DNA from: Choristoneura fumiferana
Taxonomy: Eukaryota; Arthropoda; Insecta; Lepidoptera; Tortricidae
Length of the DNA stretch: 64,000 nucleotides
NCBI RefSeq assembly: GCF_025370935.1
Contig: NC_133486.1
Span: 10,008,133 to 10,072,132, forward strand
Direction of reading: 5' to 3'
Position 1 is the stretch's first letter; the number at the start of each line of letters is the position of its first letter. Position numbers and translations under genes: made by a program. This document shows, piece after piece, positions 13,121 to 25,900 of the stretch. The notes below the pieces were generated by a model. The model had not been told where the DNA came from and made no database searches. It saw nothing but the letters and a program-made list of their open reading frames with translations.

Positions 13121-13763
13121 AAACCCCGAATCACCCCCGACGTCTGTATTGGAGGGTAATAATAGCGGGTGGACCCTCTCATCTACCCGCCGCCTTCATC
13201 CCTACATAAATATATGGAAAGTTTGAGAAATAACTTCTTATTTTGTCACTTCTGCGACATAATATAAACGAGTTGTTCAGTAACTATTGGCTAGGTACTG
13301 TATCAAGGTTGTTAATAACAAATTAAATTGAGTTACGACTTCATAGTGCCAGCAATTAGCCACCAAGTTCTTTAATAACGCTGTTAACCACTTAAGACTG
13401 AAATAGACGCCTGAGTAAATTCAGCTTTTAGATCTACCGAAATTTCATTGAGTTTGATGATTAACCAGTTAACGAGTATTGAATCGAATCAAGCGTCGTA
13501 CTTGCGCTACGCACCCCTCTAAAACTCTAAAACCGACTACGTGACTGCAGCATGCACTTTGCGCTCGATCGATCGGCCCACTAGTCGCCCGACTCGCATA
13601 CAGGGGCAAGGAAGAACTCCATGTCACCACCTGTCCGTAGTAATAGCTTTAGGAAGACGCAGTCGCACGCGCGGCGACGCATCTGCCGTTCGTTTCGCGC
13701 CAAAAACGGAACATGGTGAACATCGGAACATGTTCTAAATTAAAAATGGTTGAACCTGAACGC

Positions 13764-13797
13764 TCAGTGTACCGATTGATTCAGTGTTGTGTGGACG
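13764..13797 (+). promoter_or_regulatory. lilli: TATA-less core promoter, Inr plus DPE
   Basis: The arthropod initiator TCAGT lies at 13764-13768. Taking its A (13766) as +1, the sequence at +28 to +32 is GGACG (13793-13797), which fits the DPE consensus RGWYV exactly and at the required spacing. No TATA box is visible at -30. The predicted 5' untranslated leader is 74 nt and ends in AACAATG, a good insect start context. A second TCAGT at 13781 has no DPE at the right distance. Confidence 0.55.
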
Positions 13798-13839
13798 CTT
13801 GTGATGTGTTTTGTGTTGTGATGTTTATAAAGTGAAACA

Positions 13840-13945
13840 ATGTTGGGATTGCTCACCTCGGATTTCGGTTACCAGAACCGTTTGACACTGTTGCAACAGC
13901 TGATAGAGTGCGGGGATGTGTTGCTTGGACCAGAGTTTGTCTATG
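13840..13945 (+). CDS. lilli: lilli exon 1 (alternative start, residues 1-35)
   Basis: The ATG at 13840 follows AACA and opens MLGLLTSDFGYQNRL. The exon ends in TATG|GTATG, phase 1, and joins 21971 in frame to read VYGLDTRIAHSRS. I see no acceptor upstream, which fits a first exon. The N-terminal sequence is not one I recognise from other AF4 proteins, so this start is inferred from the promoter motifs and the open frame. Confidence 0.6.
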
Positions 13946-16900
13946 GTATGATTGTGAATCCCTAGGTTTATTTTTAAAGAATATGAGTTTACAGCAGATT
14001 GGTTTATAGATGAATTTGTGATGAGAATCGTAGATGACTCAATGATGCGTCACCACTTTAAACGCGTAATCTGCTTGATAACGTTAATTCCGTATTCATT
14101 CTGTACAATTTCAAGCCTCAATGATCGATCAAAATAGTTACGGAACCATACCAAAAGGAACGAAGTCGGCTCAATTTTACGACCGAAGGAAGATTCCATC
14201 ACAAAATTAGACGTGATATTTATAGATGAAACAAATGTTGGTAAATGAAATCTTCCTATGATAGGTACTAAAATATTATTTATTTATAAAACTATTAAAT
14301 ACTTTACATAGGTTGTACTTATTCTTGTTTATTAACTTATTTCCTCGCGTTATGGTCTGTGAATAGAAAGGTATTTGTCCAGTTTTTCGAAGTAAATTAT
14401 ACAAATGCATTCAATTGTGTAATTTAAGCCACTAATTGAATGCAAAATACCTGTTGAAGGATAACACGCGAAAGTACTAAGTTAATACTAAAAAGTTTTT
14501 GGTAAAAAAATCATTTTTGATACAAGTTTTTTTTTTGCTGACTGGACTTTTTGTTGACTGTACTTGTATTGTTACCCAAACTACATTTGCATACCAAATT
14601 TCAAGTCGATGCCATTAACCGTTGAAGAGTTCCGTCCTGTGGAGACGTTGTTCCTGGCTGGACTACCAGGATGTCACTACCAGATTATCGTATTCTCACG
14701 CAATTTACATAAGTATACCAAACTTCAAGTCAATCCAAACAATGGAAGTTGGTCGAATTTAACTTGCAAGATTTGATTACAAACAGACAGACAGACAACG
14801 GGACAGGTGAAACTAAATAGAAGCTTGTTAAATTACGGTGGCCAATTGAATGTACATATAAATATTGGACTTGACACTTTCTATAACACGAAAACTTTAC
14901 TTTTTTTTAAACTTCTTGATAAATACATATGTCTAACATTAATTAAAAGTATATACTAACTGTTTTTACGGAATACTGTAAAGTACTAACTTGTACTTAT
15001 TATCTATTCTGTGGTACTGATTTTTTTTCCTGGTATTTAAATTTGTACGGAACGTATAGTGCGCGATTGCGGTTCGCACTTGTTTATTTATAAACATTGG
15101 TAGCAATTAACTAATAAATTGATTGCTTTTCTGGCGTTACCTACCTCTTTTCCAGTTAACCTTTTATTTTGCACACAGAAGTTCCTATAGAATAGACAAC
15201 ACGATTATGATGCTCACACTTACAATTATTTGCTTAAATTTATTGCTATTAAAGTAGAAATAACACAGTCTTTACAACATTATATCGTATTAGGTACACA
15301 TTAGGGACGGTAATTGTTGTGCAAAAAACGTAAACACTACATAGCTATAATAGTGTTACAATGGGTGGCGAATACTCGGCAACTTATCAATAATGCAAGA
15401 CTGCTTTCTTGAAAGAGTTGCTCTATGAAAAACTCCTGCAACAGCGATTGTTAATTTGTGGTGTGGAATTAAAACTCAATCTACGTATTCCACCTCACTT
15501 GTGCGCTAATTAGTCGTCACCTGGACCTGATACCTAATCAACAAGACTATAATGTTACGGTTTTCACAATAATCACAAGACCGAGAAAGTGCTCAGCTAT
15601 TGCAAATAATTTTCTAGCTCTACAGAGGAAATGAAACGCATTTTTATTAATATGTAGGTACTTTTAACAGTTCAACATGCTGTAGTGTATGGTACTCAGA
15701 CCGACTGTGTATTGCTGTGTATTGCTATTAAATGTTTATACGTCTGATATAGGTAGGTACTAAATAAATAGAATATAAGTAGCAGTTATTTCGTGTCAGG
15801 TTCTCTCCAGGAGTCACTTCCAGCCTCTGTTATTTTCCTCTATCTCTCCCATCTTTTCGAAACCCTTTAGGTAGTTAGTCTACTATCCTAATTTTAAGTA
15901 TATATTTAATACGAGTATGTACAAGTCAACGATTGAACGCGACAACAGTGAAAGATGCGCGTTTTCTCAAGTCTACTGTCTTAAACCCAGTTAGAACAAC
16001 AATCCCCCTGCAATCCCCCTGGTGTTGCAGGTGTCTATGGGCGGTGGTGATCTCTTATCATCAGGAGACCCACTTGCTCGTTTGCCATCCAGTTGAATAA
16101 AAAAAAAAAAAAGAATCTGCAAGAAAAGTCATGCAAGTTGTATTAACATTACATTGCGGCGCTCGATAGAACAGTTAAAACTACTAGTTCGCTTTTCGGT
16201 CTCGCAATGTAATGGAACTTGCACGCATTTTCATGTAGATCTAAACAGGTTTTTAGCTATTTGGGGGCAAGGCAAGGGAAGTAGGTGCAGGTACACTTGC
16301 GTTATCTATTAATATTATATCTACGATCAGTTTTCACCTTGCTTTCTTCACACGCGATCATTACTGGTAGCCATTATGTCTACGCTTTATCGGAACCATG
16401 AATAAATCGATTACACTTAAAAGGTATTGCCATTTTAAATTACTCGTTTACTGTGTAGTTTTGCGAATACGTATTATCTCACAAGCGATGCGAATGCTTT
16501 CAAAGTACCTAGGCACTGAAAAACAAAGGTGACTGTATTTGTTTCGTGGAAGGCTGCATTCGATTGTTTGTTGTAAGGGTTCCATACCTCGAAAGGAAAA
16601 AAAATGGAGCCCTAATAGAATCACTCGCATGTCTGCCTGTCCGTCTGTCACAGCTAATATGCTCCGAAGCTATGGAACCGATGAGTTGAAAATTGTCACA
16701 CTTATGTAAATCCGTGAGCCAAAGACGGACGTGTGACTACGGAGCGCACTATTTGTCGATTAGAAAATTAATAAAAAAAAAACTTGAAAACTGTACAGTG
16801 TGACATGTATGTCGTTGTATGCCGTATTGGTATTATTTTTTGTTATCTTAGTGTAAAGTACCTAACTTATCGTAGTTAAAGATTTGATTAAGCGCAACGC

Positions 16901-19900
16901 CAACAAACTGTCCCACAGTTTGGCGAACATTTAATTTAAGGTACAGTGTATTTGCATTTTTATTTAAATAAAATATATATATAATGAAAGAGCTTATTGT
17001 CAGCATCTCAAATAAAAATATATATATATATTATAATTGTAAGACAAAAACTCATACTCGTAAGTTATTTAAGAAAACCCTCTCTACGCTAATTCGATTC
17101 GCATTTGTTTCATTTCTGAATATTACATTTGCCGAAAAACACTACAGTAGTAACGATGCAGCAGTAAGCTTTACAGAACATATCACGTAAAAAGTATTTG
17201 GACAAATATTTAAGCTTTACCACACAATTCAAAGATAAACACATCACACATTCTCTCCTAATTTTTCTTCTGGCTCCGAGTTATTAATGAGACTCGCGAC
17301 ACTTCATTATCTAGCTTACCTACATTAACTCGAGATTGTGACAACAATCTGAAGTGTGAGAAAAAAAAAACTGTCGCACACCAACCGAGCGCCGCGGGCG
17401 CATTCCTCATTCGCTTTGGTGCATTCGTCGTAACTCAATCACCGCCTCGCTTTTAGATCGATGTTGTTTTATTGTTGATACTGACAGTACTTCAAACATG
17501 ATTAAAATAAGAGCCACTGGTTATTGGTCACAAACTTAATATGACACCATCGTAACAGAAAATTGACTGTAGGAGCAGTTGGCATTTGTCGAGGTTCGTT
17601 CCACTGATAACGTGACTGTCGTCAAGTAGGTCTCTTTCGTGTCCGAATGGTTTGAAAAGGACAAATGTAAGACAGTGAGATTGAGACGGCAATAGACAGC
17701 AACGTGAAGAACGAAAAGAACATGAGTTGAGCATACATACATATATATATATATGATAATATATCGTATTTAGTTTAGGTCTTGAGCCTCAAACGCAAGC
17801 GTGTTTACGTTTCAGTATTAATTACACCCCACACTTGATACCACCACCATTCCACACAATTTCTGTTGTACAATCCTGCAGTAGGTAAAACACTATTGTT
17901 CTGAATTTTATTTCTCCGTATGCCGCCTTTATTTTTGCCTTCATTCAAAGACTTCCGCTTACAGCATGTGCTCGCTGCTCAGCCCCTCTTTATTGTATGC
18001 GTACAAAAAATTACCACATCCGTTGTAATCAAGCCGGGTTGTTACTTATTATTATTGGAGAATTTGCTTTAGCGCGGTCCCATTAAAACTACGTTTAATT
18101 CATTTTTCTTAAGTCTATGCTAACTCGATTTAGCTCCTGCAACAAATTTACAGTCCATTGTATTAAATTGCTGTTCAATATTTCGTGAACATCGTTTTTA
18201 AATGGCCCAGACGGTCGCATCTTTTGTGGGGACTGTAACGTCTGCATTTATTTAAGTACTGGAGTTCAACTGAAGCCGTAGAAAAAGTTCAATGTCACCT
18301 TTATTTATGCCCCACACAAAATTAACGTTTTCCTTGGAAATTATTCTGTCCTGCCCGCCAGCTTAATTGTTAAAAGCAAACAAAGAAATTAGAATAAAGC
18401 CTGGCCAACTTTCAACCCTTTTGCACAACACGGTACAATTTCTAAGAACGACATACTTTTCGTGTTCAGTGAAAGACAAAAGGGCTTAAATATTTAGTAG
18501 TACAAAAGAAAAGAAAACGCTTGACCGATTGTTATTGTGGGCATCTGGTGGGGCCCGTCGGCGTTACGCGCTGCGTTCGTGACGCAACTTCAGGTTCCCA
18601 CAAATTAACTCAAGACGAAGGCGCACCGGTGACGATAGCCCTGCATTCGATGGCCCTTAAAACGTTTAGTCTTACTAAACATTGTACACTGATGCGACGT
18701 CAGACACAGTCAATACGTTCATATTGCCACATTGTGCTTCAGAACATCCGAATGAGTTTGCCCGTAACGGTACAGATTACGTCACGGCAATAAATAATGT
18801 TTACATTAACATTTATGACGGTACGCGCATTATATTTTTATCTATGGAGTTTCACCAACCGCTGAAGGTCTTTTTAAAGTGTCTTTTACAATTTGTTCAA
18901 CCGATACGAAGCGGTGGAATAATTTATAGCTTTTTATTTGGTGCTCTTTACACTTGCTTGCTAATTTGTTTTGACTTCCTATAATTTGTTAAGGCTTCAT
19001 ATTTGACACAAACAGTATTAATATCACTTGTCCCATATGAACTAGTTAAATTTTATGTAGAGTGTAGACCATAAACAGTATAAAAATTCGCTCGGATATT
19101 CAGCTGCCCTCGATCTAGTGTCAAGTTGCCCGATCCAATCCATCATAGGTGTGATTGATACGTCAATACAATCAATACTGCACATAAATTACGCCGTCAA
19201 CCCATCGGCAAATCCAGTTGGGTGGCCTCAGCACCATAGCAACGCATGCGCACACTTAGCTTTTTATTCTTTCCGAATATGGACTGATAATGTATAATGT
19301 ATCAGTGGCTCTTTGTGTACTGCCAGTTATTAGAAATTAAACAGATGAATTATCCTAAGTTGTTGGCGACGGCCTTGTAGCCGACATTGATTTATTATGG
19401 CTCTGAATATTTGCCCTGATTGCCCCTGATGATTTCTGAAGAGTTTACAATTTATTTCTCGCGTACACCTTGATAATTCGCGGACCCCCTTTTTATTATT
19501 CTTTCATTAGTCACCATTGAATTTATTTTTAGATCGGATTTGAACTATAGTGTTAAAGTAAGCGATACGTATTTTAGGAAATAAAATAACTTTTTAAAAT
19601 TTTCCATCTATATTTGTAGAGACGTCTATTCAAAGATCAAGGTAATCAAATTGATTTTGTTTTATTGGCTTTTGTTATTTTTAGATGTACTTTATACCTT
19701 CTGAGTTTATAAGCAACAATTAGATCTCTAGAGATTTACTATAAATATAGATGATACTTTAGAAGTAGACAGGCAATTAGTAGTCAAAATGTTCGTTTCC
19801 AAATTCTAGATAATTCGTAGTTCGCACGAAGGGTTGATTTTAGCTAGGGTTGTTCAATCGTGTCGTGTTTCTTGGGAAATCTTGTCTATATTTATATTCA

Positions 19901-22900
19901 ACGTAGAGGTTTTCCTGTTTGTTTTTTTTTATGAAAGGGGTCCGCTGAACTGATATTAATTATTAATAACCAGTATTCAATAATGTTTTTTCGTTTTAAT
20001 TTAAGTAAAACTTTAATAAGGCAAATAAGTCTACCATAAACTGCTATGTTTCTATAACATATTAAGGGTATGGATGGATGAAAAAATATTTCCGATTGGA
20101 TTTTAATGATTAAAATGGTAACTTACGATAAAAATTTACTCAAATAAATAAGAGAATCATAATAGTAATGTAGAGCAAAAATAACATAACATTTAATATT
20201 AAAAGTACCTAGGTATAATATAAACATTGTTTAACGAGGTTTAGTAAGACTGATATGTATATCCTACTAAGATACAAAGTTCTTAAACAAACCATTCGTC
20301 TGGTATCTGAAAAAATCACTGAAACTAAAATATAAACATGTCGCACTGACGTAGCTGTCTTCTACGTGTGGGTCGCGCAGTAGCGTGGTAATTCATTTCT
20401 AGTTCATTAACAAAACTGTTGTCTAAGTAAACGACGCCTCCGACAGCCCTACGGCCCGATTACCGACCGCTGCCCGTCACCACGGGGTCAACGACCCCTG
20501 GGCCCGCCGGTCAAACGCCTGAACTATGTTTACTACGTGACGTGACGACTGTGACGAAAAACCTGGCCCTATACTACGAAGTGCAAAATTCGAACTTCGT
20601 ATCTGACCGTCCCGCTCACGCTAATATTATTTAATACGAGAGTGAGAGGGACGGTAAGATACGAACTTCGAATTTCGTAGTTGCCCCCTGCAAAACTTAC
20701 CGTCCTCTCGCTCTAATTGAAAACGAGCTTTTTGTGCTATATTTTTAAAGGGTACATAAATTGGTTTGCTTTCAAGGCAAAAATCTCTTCAGAGTGTTCA
20801 GTAGAGTATTAAAAGATTATCTTAAGCTGCTATTGACCGATTAATAAAATGATTCTAGCAGTTTTCGCATTTTGCGTCAGTTTTAGAAGTCCTTTTATGT
20901 ACCTAGCTCGTAACGTAACTATCGCGTATGTTTTAATTTGAACAATGACGGTGCTTTTTTCATCTAAGCATACTAGGTACTTATATTTTTCAGAGAGCAA
21001 CCCTGTCCAACACTACCTTTGATTTTTGGTATCTAATCTGACAGATTACTTTAAATGCACGGGTTCAGTTTAACATAGGTATTCTTACGACAAAGAAAAA
21101 TAAGAAGGGCGTGAACCGACCGTAGAACAAAATTCTACACACTATAGCTATGTTGACTCTGCGCTGCCGCTCGCCTATGCAAACATGGCCCTTTTCCAAG
21201 CACCTATAAATTAACTACTAATACGCTGTGTACACTTCGCTTTATTATTCATGAACGTATACGAACTGCATTGCTGTATATGAATGTGAACTGTGAGCTA
21301 ATGTTATTTTAAAGGGAAAGTACCCGCTGTTGAAAAATGTCGATGTAGGGAATGAATACGAAAATCGATGAACTAGTCAATCAATATACCTAATAATAAA
21401 GACAATTTTAATAATAACCTAGATGTGAACTTTAACGACTGGCCGAACACCGCGCAAAATCCATTTGCCCAACATTGGGACAATTCTTCAGACCAAATAG
21501 ATAGTATTATGATGTTGACACTAGCTCGCGGACATGAAAATACTACTGTTTAAATTATGACAGTGAATCTTGTATTAATAACGAATTTTCAAACGAAAAT
21601 TAGAAAATTTTGGTATTTTATCCAAAACATGCTCGCAAGCAATATATTTTAAATATCCCCCGTGTCGCAAAATATAACACAATAGGTATCGGGCGTGAAT
21701 AATGTCGGTATTGCGTAGCGATAAATAATTTCCTTTGACGCCCACGATTTATGTCAATATTTCACGTTAACTCGCTCGTACTCTAAAACCGAAATATCTC
21801 CTCCCTGGCTGTAAGTAAGAGCTCTACTGAAAAACTGAGTTCTTTAATCTAGTTCACAATTTAAAAACGCGATTGCTCTACTCTAATTGTACGAACAAAT
21901 TTGTTGGATGTGTAAAAAATTTAAACGATATTTGAACTGTGTTTTAATTATATTTTTTCTTTGGTTACAGGTCTAGATACCCGGATAGCACACTCAAGAA
22001 GCGTAACGCCACCGTAAGTTTATAATAATAATGCTTCTAGTATGACTTAATTGATTGAATCTACATAATGTAGGTGATGATAGACACCTTTATTTTTACA
22101 AGATTATTATAATCAATAATTGTAAGCTATCTTAAGCTGTGCTAGATAAGAACGAGCGCGGCAGTCTTTTGAACTTATGGCTTGACTAGCTTTTGTTCGC
22201 GGCTTCGCCGGCGTGGAATTCGGTTATCGCGCACTTACCAGTTATTTGCCTCGCGAATGAGTACGCAAAAGCTAGATTATCTCCTAATTTGTCTAAATAA
22301 ATGATAGGGTATGTAATGTTCCATTGGTGTTTCCAGTGATGTGGTCAACAAGGATCTCCGTTTGTCGGAGAGCGACGATGAAGTCGCAGCTGCTAACACC
22401 CGGCTAGAACCGTAAGTTCCCTTATAGTTTTATTTTGTTCGTTTATATTGAAAATACCCATCAAAGAAGTTACTATACTTCGAATCAAAAATTTAAATGA
22501 AATAATCTTTATACGTGTGATCACTTTAACTAACTCAATAACCTATTCTGGAAGATAAAGAAAACACCCTGTAGGAACGAGTATACGATGCACCTCTGTA
22601 TAATTTGTTTGATCAAACAGAGACGGCATCACAGTTATTTTATTTGTCACATAAAATACCGGGAACTTAACATCGAGCGGTGAAACCAAAGGCTGGACGT
22701 ACAATACCGACATGATATTTTGTGACACGCCCATAGAAACTCTTGTCAGTTTGCAACCAGTTTGTATGGGCGTATATACACGAAATATCGGGTCGGTATT
22801 TCCATGTCGGTATTATCCGTGCCGGTAAATAGTGTCACCCTGCGATCGCATTCACCATCTCTTTCTACCTTCATCTTATACCCTGTGACAGATAGAAGAG

Positions 22901-25900
22901 GTGAAAACGATTGTTATTCCAAGTGTTTTAGACAATAAGGCCTTAGTGGCCGTATTGTCGGACGCTCTGGCGCTCGTGATCGCATTCACTATGTCTTTCT
23001 ACCTTCCTCCTATACCATTTGACAGTAAGATGTGGTGAAACGATTGAGTTTTCGAGTATGTTCGAAAATAAGGCCTCTGGTCTTTAAGAGAATCAAATAA
23101 AATGTGTCTCCTCTTTTACTCCAGCATAATCTCTCCACTCGGCTCCGGCGGCAGTCCGTCGTCCGGCAGCGAGTCATCCGACTCCGAATCGGAGTCGTCT
23201 TCCGCGGAATCGAGCGGGCCGGCGCCCGCGCCGACCGCGCCTGCGCCCCCGCCGGCTGAGCGGTCGTCGTGGTCGCTCTCGAACTTCGCGCCGCCCACCG
23301 CGCAGATACCGGAGCCCTACGACTCTGGAAAGGAGCTGAGGCATGCGCTTGCCGATGCCAAAGGGAAGCCGGTGAGTTCCTGACTGTTCCTGAAATTATT
23401 TATGTAAAGGGTCCATCCATTCATAGTAAAATTGTAGATGCAAAGCAGCTCAATGGTGTACGTGGGACGTTCCGAGTCCGTACTGGATCCGAGGAGAAAC
23501 AACAGCTATGGACTTCTCGTTCGGAGAGAAGACCTGTGCCTTTACATAAACTGGAGATTAATAAGATTTGTCAGAAAACTAAATTAAAATCCCCCACAAG
23601 TTTTCCCTACGAGTATCTAATTTTCGAAATGAAACACGTAAGATATCCCTTGTCACACACAGTACATAAGATAGTCTTCAGATTTCTGACCCTAATGCCA
23701 GAGGCCTCATGATATAGAATAGAAAACCTTCCCACGTACATTTCAGCGCCGTCAGCACTGCAACCTGATAATTGATCATGCTCGCGCCTTGTTATGCCGG
23801 ATAACTGTCTTTCCCAGGTGTCCGCTTACAGATAAACACTTCTCCGAACGCGGATGCTGACTCAGACCCTCTATAACTTATAAAACGATTGCTTAGTTGA
23901 TCCTTGACCTCAAGGAAGAACGTTGCCTCTTTATCTTTTTAATTTTCATTACGTTTCAAATGAAAGAAATCTCACACGCACTATTCAATCAAATGCACCA
24001 GCAAGACTGCTTCCAGCAGAGATGGATAAACCTTGCCGTTTTGAAACAGAATCTGCGACGATGGCTCTTTAATTTCGAACGTTATCTAACATTCCACTGG
24101 CCCTGTGAAGAACGCGATAATATTTTGATAGAGTTTAATGCGTTGAAGGACATGCTGAGGCAGGCTGTTGGTGCTATGCACGGGAACATGTCCATTCCTA
24201 TTGATCTTGAGGTATGCTTCCACAAATCAACTTTGCGAAGAAGCTGTGCAAGAATAAAAACAACCAATGGGATTCTTGTTGGTAGATTTTTGCTTGGCAC
24301 ACTGCTGATGACAAGTAATTCTAAGAGTTTTCTCTCGTTTTATATGCTAAATATTTTTGTCATGTCCCGACCCTTAAAGGGAAATTGTAAGAAAAGTGTG
24401 AACTTGAGTTTTTTTATTAATTTGGAAATGGTGTTCTTTGTTCCACAGAGTCCTATCTCGGAGCTGTCTGACTCCGAGGCGTCATCGCCTTCCCCGGGCG
24501 TGGCGCGGCGGCGGCGGTCACTGGCCAAACGGACGTCGGCCGTTTCCAGTGATGAGGAGTCGTCAAGGCCTCAGAATACGGTTAGTAGACTTTCCGGCAA
24601 CATTCGCTTGGCTATAACATTCCTCGTCATCTTTTTCGCCTTCTGGTTTTTAGATGGCATTTTCAGCTGCACAAGCTGACATATCCCGAGAGTTTCTTGC
24701 TTTCCTGTAGAACTTAATGTTCCTAGCTTCTAAGAGAATGTACCTTCGTAATTCCCGTGATAGGGTGCTACCAGGGTGATAATGTGATATGGTGCAGCGA
24801 AGTTAACTACTAATTTAAACTTTAAATTTGTTAAGGATTGGCTACAAGTTTAAAAAAGGCTTTTTTAGCAATGATGACAGTAGATCAATAACAATAATGT
24901 TTTATTCCAGCCCTCCCCCCGCGTGCAACCGTCCGGCGCGGTGAAGCGCGGCCGGCCGCCCAAGCCGCGCACGGAAGAGCGGCCGGCCAAGAAGAAGCGC
25001 GGCCGCCCGCCCAAGCAACGCCCCGCCTCGCCGCCCGCCCCCGACCCTGACAGCGACCACGACTCCGCCGCCGCCGCCGCCCCCGCTCCAGCCCTTCCCG
25101 ATACCAAAACCTTTATCTTCCGCAAGGTTAGTAGTGATAACACTTTCGGGATGCCACTTATTAGCCTGCTAAACAGACGAGAGGAAAGCGATCATTTATA
25201 AAGAATCAAAGATACGGCATACTTAAAAACATGTCATTAGAAACGATGGTCGCCTTTAGTATCTTGGAAATAAGGGGAAGTATGAGGAAGACACGCTCAG
25301 CCAATAATGGTGGTTACTACAGAAACTGCAGTTTGCTCTTTCGCTGAGTCAATTTCTTAGGGACTTGAGGACAGGCTCAGTTGTCACTTCACGTGTACGC
25401 GTAAAAATATCGTCTATCCTTTAGGATATAACTTTGTCTTTCTGTATACATTTAAAGTTGTTATGTATGAAAAATAAAGTTTTAAGACTTTTAAGTATGT
25501 TACATAATCATGCTAACTAGCATTGTGTCTTGCAGGTTTTCACTCCCAAAAAGGGTGACGAATGCGGCGGCAAGGGGGGCAAAGGGGGAAAAGGGAAAGG
25601 CGGCAAGGGGAAAGGCCAGGTTACCATTATAGAGGTCGCGGCGGAATCGGGCGCCGACGACGACGAAAGGAGACATCGGGAGCGCTCCGCCGAGAGGAGA
25701 AACGAGGAGGCGTTAGCCCGCGTCTCCCCCCCAAGAGAGCCAGAATCTTTGACAAGGAAGAGGGAAGCGGAGAGAGTAGCCAACGAACGCATACAGGAGC
25801 GCGTAGCTTTGGAGCGGCCCGACCGCACCGACCGCCCTCCCACCGAGCGGACCTCCAACGACCGGATATCGGAACGACTTCCCTCCATACCTACCGACAG

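Larger units (their letters stand above)
1..13763. other. Upstream flank or long 5' intron, no confirmed gene
   Basis: I see no conserved coding exon on either strand here. Open frames are short, AT-rich and without recognisable protein. The stretch holds several repeats, which are listed separately, a GC-rich patch near 4.5-4.7 kb and another near 12.84-13.12 kb. Because the lilli exons that start at 13840 look like an internally initiated isoform, this region could be intron of a longer lilli transcript or its 5' flank. The sequence alone does not decide between these. Confidence 0.6.
13946..21970 (+). other. Intron 1 of the short lilli isoform
   Basis: This 8-kb intron runs from GT at 13946 to AG at 21970. 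Apart from the repeats at 14515, 16009 and 20574 I see no conserved exon or RNA gene. A modestly GC-richer stretch at about 20350-20530 is unexplained. Confidence 0.65.

Noticed and set aside
14564..14776. 70-codon frame in lilli intron 1
   Set aside because: It lies within a dispersed LINE-like repeat that recurs elsewhere in the window.
23897..24679. 260-codon frame treated as one exon
   Set aside because: Part of it (24449-24580) is a well-supported lilli exon with its own acceptor and donor. The rest spans intron sequence, and only 24017-24211 is kept as a possible cassette exon.
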